From NCBI GenBank assembly GCA_965153355.1, contig OZ231126.1, positions 66,030,001-66,094,000 of the forward strand: DNA of 64,000 bases. The letters are read 5' to 3'. Position 1 is the first letter of the stretch. Each line of letters opens with the position of its first letter. The notes below the pieces were generated by a model. That model had not been told where the DNA came from and made no database searches. It was given only the letters and a program-made list of their open reading frames with translations. A program made the translations under genes and the position numbers. Positions 33,720-44,672 of the stretch are shown here, piece by piece. The DNA comes from Flaccisagitta enflata (taxonomy: Eukaryota; Chaetognatha; Sagittoidea; Aphragmophora).

Positions 33720-34337
33720 CACTAGTGCCCCCAGGGTGGAAAAAAGTTCAATTTGAGTGACCATTGCCCCCACTTGGTTTTTTAGGCTTTACTCAATGTG
33801 GGGAAGTGTTTTCTAGCCAAATTCAAATCATCCTTGGGGCGCTTCTTGAAAAAAGTGAAAAATTCAAGATTTTTTGCATGATTTTTAACAAAGAAATTTG
33901 CAGGTTGGTCAACTTATTTTCTGATAGCATATTGTTATTCCTGATGAAATTCCCTTTAATTTGATAGGTCGCATTATAGGGTTTTGAAAAGAAATAAAAG
34001 TTTCATTTCTTTTGCTACCGTTACAAAAATCATATTGGTGGCCTGAAATATGAAAATTGTATTTCTTTTTAAAACCATATAGTGCGACCTATCAAATAAA
34101 AGGAAATTTTGCCAGGATTAACAATATGCTGTCAAGAAATAAGTCAGACTAACCTGTGAAATTTTGTATGTAAAATCAAGCTAAAAATCTTGAATTTTTC
34201 ATTTTATTTAAAAAGCGCCCCAAGGATGATTTGATTTTGGCTAGAAAACACTTCCCCACATTAAGTAGAGCCTACAAAACCAGGTGGGGTCAATGGTCAC
34301 TAAACTTGAACTTTTTTCCACCCTGGGGGCACTAGTG
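33720..34337. mobile_element. Foldback element D, copy 2 (618 bp)
   Basis: Perfect termini CACTAGTGCCCCCAGGGTGG and CCACCCTGGGGGCACTAGTG, with arms of about 270-300 bp. The flanks are ACGC at 33716-33719 and ACGC at 34338-34341, a likely 4-bp target duplication (5 bp if the last G is excluded). No transposase. Superfamily uncertain. Confidence 0.85.
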
Positions 34338-34499
34338 ACGCCGTACGATCGGGAATCTACCTTCCTGGGCTGGCTGCCCAAAAAGGAAATTTGTTTGCGA
34401 GTGAGATGTTTGGAGCACTAGTATATACTGTTCATTCATTGTTTATACACCATCCATAATCAAGAATGACAGAATGACTGAATGAATGAGTGACTGAAA

Positions 34500-34690
34500 A
34501 AAATAACGAATGAATGAATGAATAAATGAGCAAACGAATTAATGAATGCATCAATTAATGCATCAATGAATGCATGAATAAATGAATGAATGAATGCATG
34601 AATGAATGAATGAATGAATGAATGAATGAATGAATGAATGAATGAATGAATGAATGAATGAATGATTGAATGAATGCATGAATGAATGAA
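34500..34690. repeat. (GAAT)n microsatellite
   Basis: Counterpart of 22735-22925, with an extra GCAT unit near the start of the long run. Confidence 0.95.
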
Positions 34691-34944
34691 GGATGAATAA
34701 ATAAATGAACGAGCGAAAGTAATCAAATAAACAAAGAAATATTGACACAATGAGTGAAATCTATGAAAGGTTTTAACAAGTCTAGATACATGGCTAGTCA
34801 TAGTGGGTTGTAGGGTCACGTGCAATCGACTAAAAATTCAAGAACCGAAGAATTGAAAAATCTATTTGTTATTAACAACAACAAAAATAACAACTTGTTG
34901 AATTATGCAAAAACATGGGTAATCGACCAATTTTGGCGATGGTA

Positions 34945-34949
34945 TCATT

Positions 34950-35023
<74 letters not shown>

Positions 35024-35033
35024 AATTATCATT

Positions 35034-35070
<37 letters not shown>
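34945..35070. repeat. (ATC)n microsatellite
   Basis: Counterpart of 23182-23297, slightly longer, with ATAATTATC as the break. Confidence 0.95.
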
Positions 35071-35454
35071 GCAAAATCATCATCATCTTCTTTTTGAATC
35101 TATCTTGCGACCTTAGAATGCACCTGACTAAAGGTAAAGACGGATTTTACGATACTATGAAAGGTGGAACAATATCCCTCACTATACCCAACTGATGCAT
35201 GTGTCACTTTCTGAAACTAAATATGAAGCAATCTCGTCATTAAACCACAATTTGGTCAACTGCCAAAAATTGTAATCATTATGCAAATGAACAATCTTAT
35301 CCAGAACAAAAGACAAACGTCTTTGCAGGTCTTCAATACAACGCCTTCTTTTATGGATTCTTCAGCCAATGAGGGATCGAGTCTTACCAAAGAATCAACC
35401 AATCGGAGTATTCTCTCCTGTCCAGTGGAGAAAAAAACTCGAAGCGGGATCAGC

Positions 35455-35649
<195 letters not shown>

Positions 35650-35817
35650 GGAAACCACATTTTTTTATGTGGACACGCATCTCTATAAGAGGTTGATTGA
35701 AGAATTATAATCTGGTTACAAACAGCATAATCGATGTAAGCGTTAGAAACCAGAGGTTTATCTGTTATTGTCCAACAGAGTCCGTGTTCTTCAGCAACAA
35801 GGGATAAATCGTAAAAC

Positions 35818-35905
<88 letters not shown>

Positions 35906-35963
35906 CGTTGTTGTTTTTGTTGTTGTTGTTGTTTTTGTTGTTGTTGTTGTTGTTTTTGTTGTT
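35818..35963. repeat. (GTT)n microsatellite
   Basis: Counterpart of 24008-24138. About 360 bp of unremarkable sequence follows. Confidence 0.95.
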
Positions 35964-36381
35964 TGAACCAATTTTTCAGTAGTTTGAGAATGGAGTCAAT
36001 AAACCAGAAAGTGAATGAATAATGAAAATATCACATCTGCTTTCCATTGATTTTTCAGATTTGATGATCTTTGAACTTTTGGACTGAATTAAACATGTTA
36101 GGCATAGTTATGTTGATAGAAATGTTAAAATCTTTTATGTACCACTAGACATGTTTGTAAATGTAAAATTGCAGGTTCTTGTTCTGCTTCTTGTTCTTTT
36201 AATCTGGGTTCTGAATTCTTCGATTGATCAATTGACTTTGTTCTGACAACCTGACTCACCATGTCAGCTGATTCCGCCGCCATTGCCATCATCGAAATGG
36301 TCGTTTCATCGTTATTCATTGGTATTAGTCATAACTAGGAGAATTGGAGAAGTAGTGTGATTTTACAGCAGCAAAAGAAAA

Positions 36382-36567
36382 AACAAGGCCGGATACACGG
36401 CCAATACCAGTCGCGGACGGGTGGGCAGGGGCAGAAATGCGTGTTTTCACACTTTCCAACTCGATCACCACGGACCGACCAACCAACATACCAACCAACC
36501 AACCAACGGACGGACGGACGGACGGACGGACAAAGCCTCTTATAGAGTCGCTTGTCCGCGACTAAAA
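36382..36567 (+). repeat. Family A compact copy (duplicate of 24558-24747)
   Basis: Same head word GTCGCGGAC and tail GTCGCTTGTCCGCGAC. One CGGA unit shorter than copy 1. Confidence 0.9.
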
Positions 36568-36614
36568 AGAACATCTTAAAAGTGAGCTCTTCCTCAGCTG
36601 TGGGTATAAATACG

Positions 36615-36955
36615 TAAGGCTAGATAAACGGCACCTAAGTCGCAAACGGTTGGGCAGGGGCAGTAATGCAAAAAAATGCATACAATATAAAAAATGTTAT
36701 AAAGGGATGGAATGACTGCAGCCCAACCGGCTGACATGGCAAGGTATAGAGTCGCATGTCCCTGACTAGAAATGATGTATCATCTCAGGCAGGAAATGGC
36801 CCAACTTTCCCAAGTGCCGCCTAAGCTCTCCTCTACACGGCATCCAAGTGACAGACGGTTGGGCAGGAGCTGTGCTGCTAAAACCCGTTGCAATTCAAAC
36901 ATGTTATATACGGAGGGATGACAAGTTGTTGAATCGCGTGTCCGCGACTAAAAAG
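36615..36955 (+). repeat. Two decayed family A copies (duplicates of 24795-25135)
   Basis: No difference from copy 1 seen by eye across these 340 bp. Confidence 0.75.
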
Positions 36956-37119
36956 TCAAATTACACTATTACTTAATCTTGCATAATCACATGATTTCAT
37001 AATTTTTCCTACTAACATTGCAAAGTTAAATATATCAAATTAAAAACTTCTTCAGATATAAACAGTGTTCGCATCAGAGTGCCTAGCATTACCTATGCAA
37101 CTGTTAAAGTACAATATTT

Positions 37120-37718
37120 TTACTTGCGTGCACACGACTCTACAACCCGCTTCTGTCCATCCATCGGACCGTCAAACTTTACTTTTAAAACTTTTTTGGC
37201 GTTTTTAAGCGGTTGCCGCACTAGTGCTCCTACCCAAATGCGTGGATAGCCTTTTTAGGCAGCGGCCCCGAAGGGGAAAAAGTCCGGTAGAACACAGGGG
37301 GACTTTTACCTGATATCGGTTATGACTGGCTTAAAATAACCCCTCTGTGGCCTGATATCCATCCTGCCAGAGATGAGATCGGCCCTCTCAGGTTCCAAAT
37401 TAGCCCTATTAAGCTTCAAATCTGTCCTCTCAGGCCTCAAATCTGGCTTCTCCACCATCAATTCAGCCCTTCGACCTCAAATCTTCTCTTTCTTCTTCTT
37501 CTTCTTCTTCTTCTTCTTCTTCTTCTTCTTCTTCTTCTTCTTCTTCTTCTTCTTCTTCTTCTTCTTCTTCTCTCTTCTTCTTCTTCTTCTTCTTCTTCTT
37601 CTTCTTCTTCTTCTTCTTCTTCTTCTTCTTCTTCTTCTTCTTCTTCTTTTTAGTCGCGTGCTACGTGACTCTACACCCCGCTATGTCGCAAGGGTAGCCA
37701 TGTAACCGGCCTTGTTCT
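37120..37718 (-). repeat. Family A fragment, family B fragment, (TTC)n and short family A copy
   Basis: Duplicate of 25300-25885. The family B tail reads AGGCAGCGGCCCCGAAGGGG here, the intact consensus, where copy 1 has AGCGGCCAAGAAGG. The TTC array (37489-37648) differs in composition. Confidence 0.8.
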
Positions 37719-37899
37719 TTTTCCTCTTATTCCTGGCCAACCGCAACCTTAATGCATGGTTGAGAATGGATCAGCATGTGTTGATGCCGTGGTGCATGAG
37801 CATGGCACTTATTTTGGGTGTGTTCATGGGGGTCTTGCCAAATGGCGTAAGGCCACTGCACTGTCTTATTAGACCTATTCACACTGTCCTTGATGTGTT

Positions 37900-37985
37900 C
37901 GCGCTGGTCTTCTATGACGTGAACTTAGATATGTTCACGCTGGTCTTCTAAGACGTGAATTTAGACATGTTCACGCTGTTCTTTG
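37900..37985. repeat. Short tandem repeat of about 36 bp
   Basis: GCTGGTCTTCTATGACGTGA and GCTGGTCTTCTAAGACGTGA in successive units. Confidence 0.65.
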
Positions 37986-38172
37986 ACACTCTCACAAACA
38001 ATGACACGGGTAACGCTGACAATCTACATCACTACAGGATTAAAGGATTCTTTAGGTTTTTAGTTGGGATTGGTTAGCTTTCAGAAGTCAATCAGTTCGT
38101 TAAGTTCCTCGAGATCAAAATTAAAAAAATAATGGAATTTCTTTACCTATTTTCTTCTTTTTCTTCTTTTTT

Positions 38173-38424
38173 TTTAGTCGCGTGCTACGCTTTTTCGGTT
38201 GGTCGGTCTGTTGGTCGGTCACATTTTACTTTTCTTATGATTTATATTCTTTGACCCCACTGCTCCTGCCCAAATGGTCTGGTGATCTCAAATATGGCCC
38301 CTACCCACCCGCGCGTGACTGGGGTAGCCGTGTATCCAGCCTTGTTTCTTTCTTTTTTTTAGGTTTTCCTTTTCTTTCTTTGTTTGTTTGTTTGTTTGTT
38401 TGTTTGTTTGTTTGTTTGTTTGTT

Positions 38425-38468
<44 letters not shown>

Positions 38469-38498
38469 TCATTCTTTCTTTCTTTCTTTCTTTTTTTT

Positions 38499-38581
<83 letters not shown>

Positions 38582-38609
38582 CTCTTTCTGTCTTTCTTTC
38601 TTTCTTTCC
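38173..38609 (-). repeat. Family A element followed by (TTTG)n(TTTC)n
   Basis: Family A at 38173-38350 keeps the head ending GTGTATCCAGCCTTGTTT, which copy 1 has lost. The TTTG and TTTC arrays run at 38379-38609. Confidence 0.85.
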
Positions 38610-38736
38610 AGCGCTAAACTGAGCCGAGGGGCTCCCGAACACCCTTATCTTCAGCTCCAAGCTGCTCCATCTTTCCCAGACCTCTCCTTTTTTCGCGAAT
38701 TCATGTGGAAGTCAGGAAAATGAGAGAAACCTTCGC

Positions 38737-38771
38737 CTCGCTCGTTCGCTCGCAGCGAGCGAACGAGCGAG
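38737..38771. repeat. Perfect GC-rich palindrome, copy 2
   Basis: Same 16-bp stem as 26895-26929, 27 bp before the end of the duplication. Confidence 0.9.
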
Positions 38772-38798
38772 AGGCTCTCGCCGCAGTGCAATTAACTC

Positions 38799-38801
38799 AG
38801 A

Positions 38802-38848
<47 letters not shown>

Positions 38849-38887
38849 CGAGAGCGAGAGAGAGCGAGAGCGAGAGAGAGAGAGAGA
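38799..38887. repeat. GA-rich microsatellite with GAGTGA and GAGCGA units
   Basis: Begins AGAGAGAGTGAGAGTGAGAG at the base after copy 2 ends. It is absent from the internal junction at 26957. Confidence 0.95.
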
Positions 38888-38986
38888 TTTTCACGCACAG
38901 GCATCCCAAAAGAAATGGATACATTCCCGAGTCTAATTCCACGTTCACATTTGATCACAATCATGGTATCGCACAGCAAAATGGAA

Positions 38987-39499
38987 CTAGTCATCCAAGG
39001 ATCGCACATGGTCAGCGGAACCCGATGCCCTGCTTGGAGTGATTAAGTGAAGTAGTGGAGCGAGAGCAGGGTAGCGGCCCCATAGGGCCAATGTCCTGTA
39101 GGACACAGGGGTGAATTTCGAGACGTCCTGAGGCGGATTTGAAGTCGGGATGGTAGAACATAGTCCAAAAGAGCAGATTGGAGGCCTAGAGGACAAATTT
39201 GAGGCCTGAAGAGTTGATTTGAGGCGTGGAGGGCGGATTTGAGGTCTTCAGGGCAGATATGAGGTCTGATTTGAGCTCTTGAGGGCTAAATTGAGGTTTG
39301 AAAGGGCTAATTTCAGGGCTAAGAGGACCAAAATCAGGCCCGAGGCTGCAGACTTGAGGCTCCGATGGCCAGGGGGGGGGGATGGAAGGACAGACAGACA
39401 AACAGACAGAAGGACGGAAGGACGGACGGACAGAAAGACAGAAAGACGGAAGGACGGACATCTCAAAATTCCCCCTGTGTCCTACAGGCTGCCCAAAAA
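38987..39499 (+). repeat. Family B2 element, tail damaged
   Basis: AACTAGTCATCCAAGGATCG, CATGGTCAGCGGAACCCGAT, GCGGCCCCATAGGGCCAATG, TGTCCTGTAGGACACAGGGG, core of 20-bp units, GGACGGAAGG array, and the inverse arm CCCCCTGTGTCCTACAGG jumping directly to CTGCCCAAAAAG. Part of the second arm is deleted. Confidence 0.85.
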
Positions 39500-39639
39500 G
39501 GTGATTACATCAAATGTGGGGAACGATATTTAGCTACCCACTTTCCTACTCACTAGCCAAGAAAGTAATGCAACCTCTTAAAGTCGTGAGCGTGTGAGTA
39601 AATCGGAATTTGGCAAGACTAGGCAAGTGATATTCCGCA

Positions 39640-40035
39640 GAAGCGTTAGATGGTCAGCGGTACCCATGCCCTGCCTTAGTACTTTAGCAGGTTGTGCTTG
39701 AAGTCGAAGGGGAAGCAGGGCGGCGGCCCCAAAGGGATTGATGACCTACGCTTTCACACACATGGGAAATTTTCTCCTCCTTCTCCTCCTCCTCCCCCTC
39801 AAATCCCAGTCTCGAGACCCAAATCTCAGCCTCATGGCCCAAATCCTAGCCTGGAGACCCAGATCCCAGCCTTGAGGCCCAAATCTCAGCCTTGAGGTTG
39901 GGATCCGGGCCTCTTGGCTGGGGTTAGGCCCTCGAGGCTGAGACTTAGGCCTCAAGGCTGGGATGAGGGTCTCCAGGCTAGGATTTGGGCCTTGAGGCTG
40001 AGATTTTGGCCTGGAGACTGGGATGGGCCAGGAGG
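39640..40035 (+). repeat. Family B1 element, tail arm missing
   Basis: AGAAGCGTTAGATGGTCAGC, GGTACCCATGCCCTGCCTTA, GCAGGGCGGCGGCCCCAAAG, TTGATGACCTACGCTTTCAC. The core of GAGGCC units changes strand sense midway, then the element ends at GGGCCAGGAGGGGGG. Confidence 0.8.
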
Positions 40036-40396
40036 GGGGATTATTCTCTTCATGGATATTTTTTTGTCATCCTCTTCCTCTGAGCTCAGTCTCTCTGGGC
40101 TTCAGTTATGTCCTAGTTTGACCTTCTCTCTGGTTTGTAATTCATTCTTTGTAACAGCTGAATGACGTCATGGCAATACTTTATGAAATTTCCTGTTTTT
40201 GCAATAAAAACATCATATGAGTATTCCCATGTTGAATTTCTTTTTTCTCATCTATCTCACCATATGTGTGCAATGACTTTCAAATCTCATGATGTTGTAT
40301 TGTTATCACGTATCTCGATTTAAGCCTCGACGATTTATCGGCTTGAATACAATTATATTGTAAAACGACGAGTGCGTTGTTAAATACAAAAAAAAG
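40036..40396. other. No recognisable feature
   Basis: About 360 bp of mixed sequence, including CTTTCTCTGGTTTG and AT-rich stretches. Confidence 0.45.
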
Positions 40397-40620
40397 CGCT
40401 GGTGAGTAAGGGCGTGTTTCTAGTGAGCGCCAAAAACGCGTTTGTTCCTGTGGAACGCGATAACAGTGTGAACACATATTCAAGAATTTCAACTGCCCCA
40501 CGAGGGAGGGAGCGAAGTGAGTGAGCAAGCCCGTGAACGGAGCGCTGCGGAGCGAGTGAGCGTAGTGAGCGGTGCGAGCGAACGAACGTAGCGAGCGACC
40601 GAGTGGCAGGTTCAAAATGC
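40397..40620 (+). repeat. GAGCGA-rich dispersed repeat (family G), copy 2
   Basis: GGGCGTGTTTCTAGTGAGCG, AACGCGTTTGTTCCTG, GAATTTCAACTGCCCC, then degenerate GAGCGAAGTGAGTGAGC units. Inverse match to 6722-6965. Confidence 0.65.
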
Positions 40621-41490
40621 GATGGTCTGTGACTAGACATGCCCCTTATAAGAAAGTTATATGAACGAAGTGAATCATTGAATGTTCGATTCCATTGTAT
40701 CATAAAGTTCGATTCCGTTTTCTCATAAAGAAACACTTTGACAATATTATTTAGGGAGAGCAGAGGAGGAAAAAAAGATTTGTGATTTAGGAATGAACCG
40801 GCCAACTGACGAACTTATCGAACGAAAAGTGGCTCCAAGTGTCTCGTGCGCGCGACTGTGAATAGTGTGTACAGTATGATTAAAGTGGCTCCAACATTGT
40901 CATTGTCATTGAGAGGCTGCCACAAGAAAGTGACATGATATTTGACGGAACAGTTAAACGAAAAGTAAACCCCGAAAACTTGGAGACAAAAAACAGAGTC
41001 CTCACCATTTGTACAAAATAACAAAACTGACAATCAAATATCACCTTTCGAGGTTCCACCACATGATTGCGAAGTGTCTGACTAGAAATACTAAATCGTG
41101 ATATTAGAGAGGAACAAAGGCATTGACGACTTTACTTACACTATTATAGATTACTTTACCGATTTTGGAACACAAGACCAGCCCGGTGCCCATGCATATG
41201 CGTATGAGATAACAGTCAAAAGATTCCTACAAAAGATGAGTTTAAGGCGCGGTCATGTTGAAAGTAGGTGTAGAACGTTCCATATGATCGAACAGCACAA
41301 ATCGGGATGAACTGAAGACGTAAGGCGATGACGGCTCACCAAGGCCCCGGTATCGCAAGAATAGAAAAAAAAAAGCATTTTTGCCTCGATAAGTGTCCTT
41401 GATATAAAAATCTACAAAGATTGTCATCGATATCAACTCATGATTTGTTATCATTTCTAGAATAAAATGCAGTAAAAGAAAAGTAAGTCA
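40621..41490. other. Family A debris, otherwise no recognisable feature
   Basis: Positions 40795-40858 read ACCGGCCAACTGACG, GAAAAGTGGCTCC, TCTCGTGCGCGCGACTG, resembling an A4 tail. Positions 41055-41093 (GAGGTTCCACCACATGATTG then CGAAGTGTCTGACTAGAAA) may be another tail remnant. The 41098-41310 frame has no recognisable domain. Confidence 0.4.
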
Positions 41491-41970
41491 TTGGGCAGCG
41501 GCCCCGAAGGGGTCGATGACCTATGCTTTCACACATATGGGGAATTTTCTCCTCCTCCTCCTTCTTCTCCTTCTTCTTCTTCTTCGTACCCCCCCTCCGC
41601 CAGGCCTCGAGGCCCATATCTCAGCCTGAGGCCCATATCCCAGCCTCGAGGCCCAAATCCAAGTCTTGAGGCCCAAATCCCAACCCCAAGGCCCTAATTC
41701 CAGCCTCAGGGGATTTGGGCCTCAAGACTGGGATTTGGGCCTCGAGGCTGGGATATGGGCCTCGAGGCTGGGATATGGGCCTCGAGGCTTGGGGGAGGGG
41801 GGGTGCGGAGGAGGAGAAGAAGGAGAAGAAGGAGGAGGAGAAAATTCCCCATATGTGTGAAAGCATAGGTCATCGACCCCTTCGGGGCCGCTGCCCTGCT
41901 CCCCCCTCAACTTCTACCACAACGTACTTAAGCAGGGCACGGGTACCGCTGACCATCTAACGCTTTTGCG
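41491..41970 (-). repeat. Family B1 element, complete and nearly perfectly palindromic
   Basis: The tail GGGCAGCGGCCCCGAAGGGG starts at 41494. The left arm through CATATGGGGAATTTTCTCC pairs with the right arm through GGAGAAAATTCCCCATATG, and the whole of 41494-41895 is close to self-complementary. The head is at 41896-41970: CCCTGC...GCAGGGCACGGGTACCGC, TGACCATCTAACGCTTTTGC, GACT. Confidence 0.9.
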
Positions 41971-42249
41971 ACTATTTTTTTTCTGACGCCTTCAAAAAAG
42001 ATAGAGATAGCTTTTAATGATAAGATATATCTACTATGTTCTTCATTTTTGAGAATTTTGAAGCTTTGATGTTCTTATAAACTAGGTTCTTATGAAATAA
42101 AGGGTGCACAACAAAGGTGTTGTCTAAACAGTCGCCAACACCATCGCTGTTCTACCAACAGCGCCTTAGCGGCCAATGCGCATGTGTTTGCGATTATTGG
42201 ATTAACGAAAGATAAACATAGAAAAGAATGGATTGAACAGAGTGAAGAG

Positions 42250-42253
<4 letters not shown>

Positions 42254-42341
<88 letters not shown>

Positions 42342-42468
42342 GCATACGTGCACGCACGCAAAAACGTTCAGATACACACACACAGACACAGACACAGACA
42401 CAGACACACACAGACACAGACACACACAGACACAGACACACACAGACACACAGACACACAGACACACA

Positions 42469-42535
<67 letters not shown>
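42254..42535. repeat. (GA)n then (CAGACA)n and (CA)n
   Basis: GA to 42339, then CACAGACACA units and pure CA to about 42533. The long open frames here are repeat translations on both strands. Upstream 42030-42100 contains ATGTTCTTATAAACTAGGTT, as in element I. Confidence 0.95.
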
Positions 42536-42789
42536 GCGCACAAACAAACAAAGACGCAGATTTTGCGACAGAAAAGAAATAAAAAGATAGAATGGACAGA
42601 AAGAAGGATAGTCATGATTGCAAATAGATAAAAGAGGCAAAAAACCAGAAGGACAAGTGAAGAGAACTGATTTTGCAAATAGAAGCTATCGGTTATTCGT
42701 TTCATCTTCGGCGCTCTCGAGATTTCTAAATTTGATTATTCCGATAACTCCCGCTAAATTTCCCTCCCCCCTGCGTTTTATATCTTTTG

Positions 42790-42875
42790 TCGCTTGAAAG
42801 CGACTCTAGATGTTGGAATGTCTGTTAATGGGTCGGTTGGTCCATCCGTCTTTCCATCCGTCCAAAATATTTTTG
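42790..42875 (-). repeat. Family A tail fragment
   Basis: The hairpin GTCGCTTGAAAGCGACTCTA has a 7-bp stem, then GGGTCGGTTGGTCCATCC. No head is recognised downstream before 43240. Confidence 0.65.
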
Positions 42876-43103
42876 ACATTTAGCCTTTATAAACACTATA
42901 AGGTCATTAAACAGTCATTAAGGCGTAATAATAGATAATTAGTATGGATGTTTCCCATGGGGTAATAACGGGTAATCATAGGCCATGATAGGAAAGTGCA
43001 CATCATTTTCAATTGCTTCTATTACGCGACTCAGTTTTGTTGATCTTGTTTTTGGGTTTCCTTTTGGGTTTGTTTGTTCAAGTGCGTTTTTTTGTTCAAA
43101 TTT

Positions 43104-43107
<4 letters not shown>

Positions 43108-43136
<29 letters not shown>
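43108..43136. repeat. Poly(A) tract
   Basis: About 29 consecutive A residues after TTTGCA. No retroelement body is recognisable upstream. Confidence 0.9.
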
Positions 43137-43138
<2 letters not shown>

Positions 43139-43239
43139 TAACTAGCGAATTGCGATAATATTTTATTTTTGAGCGTTGGCGTTTGCGGGGGCGTGGGTTT
43201 TTTTCGTCGCAAAGTTAGACGTATCCTCGCGTTTGCCTC

Positions 43240-43480
43240 CGCTGAAATCTTTAGTTGAGTGCACACGCAACTCTATGACCCGCTGTCTGGTGTGGTTGGT
43301 CGGGCCATCTGATGGTCCGTCAAAACCCAAATTCTCCTTGAAACTAACGCGGGGTCACAATAGCAATGCGGACGGATGGGCAGGGGCATACAACCTCCAT
43401 CCATATCCTCCCCCACCCCATGCTCAGCACCTGACCGTGTACATCCACATCTTCATTTATTGTTCATGGCTTCCTTATTA
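43240..43480 (-). repeat. Family A tail joined to an opposite-sense family A head piece
   Basis: AGTTGAGTGCACACGCAACT (GTTG/CAAC stem), CTATGACCCGCTGTC and TTGGTCGGGCC, then GCGGGGTCACAATAGCAATG and GCGGACGGATGGGCAGGGGC, which is the head side in the opposite orientation. Confidence 0.6.
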
Positions 43481-43715
43481 GGCGCGCCCAGGCTCTGTCC
43501 GTCGCTGTCCGTCGGTCAAGATCGAATGAAAAATCGCAGAAAATGTTAGAAAATACTTGACAACTCCTCTCGTTTATCATTTATGCTCTCCGTCATTTCA
43601 TTCGTCACCATATTGAAGAGCTCGCGATAGGGCTAGCCGGCAAGGGTCATAGAGCTAGGAATGGGTTTATTATGTCTTAGAACTTATAACGCCTGGCCCG
43701 TGTATCCGGTCTTGT
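43481..43715 (-). repeat. Family A copy related to the expanded type
   Basis: TAGGCGCGCCCAGGCTCTGT, CGTCGGTCAAGATCGAATGA, AAAATCGCAGAAAATG, one GATAGGGCTAGCC and one TAGAGCTAGGAATGGG unit of the 21-bp type, then CCTGGCCCGTGTATCCGG. An almost unexpanded version of 7981-9312. Confidence 0.7.
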
Positions 43716-44083
43716 AGCATCTGAAATAATGAACCTCACTCTTTAAATTGTTTTGTTTACTTTTTTCTATTTTTAGTCCTGGCTCTGGAATATTCAAAAT
43801 GCCAGTTGAACATTTTTTTTTCTTTCCTTAGCCTGTGGCGTGACATAGTTTTCTCAGCGCAGAAGAAGAAAAAAATGATTTTGATAGAAAAATCTAATCT
43901 TGGTAAAGCTAAGACAATATGAGCTTCAGCTACGCAACGAGTGTTCTGAGGTTTCTCCTATGCTCTGGTTACATTTTCCCCATTCCATTATTTCTATTTC
44001 TCTTTCTTCTCAATCCTCTTTTCCTCTCTGTTCTTATTACTTCATTTATCTTTCCAATTCAGTGACTTCTTTTCTTCGCTCGC

Positions 44084-44330
44084 TTTTTAGTTGCGGACTC
44101 GCAACTTTATAAGAGGCTTTGTCCGTCCGTCGATCCGTCGGTCTGTTGGTCTGTCGGTCCGTCACACTCGAGTTGTCACGCTCGAGTTGAAAACGCAAAA
44201 AACGCCTATTTAGGATGCTGCAGTTGGTATTGTTTTTGTGTAAGTGTGTTGGAGGGGGGTTGGGGATGTGGTTGGGGGTTGAAAGCCCCTGCCCACCCGT
44301 CCGCAACTATATTGTGACCCCGCGTCACTT
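44084..44330 (-). repeat. Family A element with GTTGCG stem
   Basis: Tail hairpin AGTTGCGGACTCGCAACT (44089-44106), TTATAAGAGGC, CCGTCGGTC units, CACGCTCGAGTTGAAAACGC, then CCCCTGCCCACCCGTCCGCA. Head word GTCCGCAAC (44299-44307) is the exact reverse complement of tail GTTGCGGAC. The canonical GGCCTTGTT end is missing. Confidence 0.8.
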
Positions 44331-44352
44331 GTTACTGAACTTTCTAACTCCT

Positions 44353-44510
44353 TCATTAGTCAAGGACAAGCGACTCTATAAAAGACTTTGTCCTTCGGTC
44401 CATCCACTCGAGTTGAAAACGATCACATTGTGTGAAAATGCGCATTCTCGCCCCTGCCCACCCGTACGCGACAGGTTTTGGCCGTGTATCCGGCCTTGTT
44501 TTGTTCTACA
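44353..44510 (-). repeat. Family A element, damaged tail
   Basis: AGTCAAGGACAAGCGACTCT, ATAAAAGACTTTGTCC, CACTCGAGTTGAAAACG, CGCCCCTGCCCACCCGTACG, then TGGCCGTGTATCCGGCCTTG. Confidence 0.8.
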
Positions 44511-44672
44511 CTCTCCCATCCAAGCCGTCAATTGCCTTTTTAATGTCACTAACCAACACCCCCTCCTTCCAAACATCTACACATAAATGAACAGAACGAC
44601 AGTCATATTGACTTACAGTTACACTACGCTATATCGGATCAAAGAATAACCAATATCCTCTATAAGGTATAT

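Noticed and set aside
37712-37951. 79-codon frame with hydrophobic start as a secreted protein
   Set aside because: It begins in a family A head, overlaps a 36-bp tandem repeat, and the frame changes in the other duplication copy.
41896-41970. Family B head as a tRNA-derived promoter
   Set aside because: The stem-rich fold suggested a tRNA-like head, but I could not match convincing A and B boxes or an anticodon arm.
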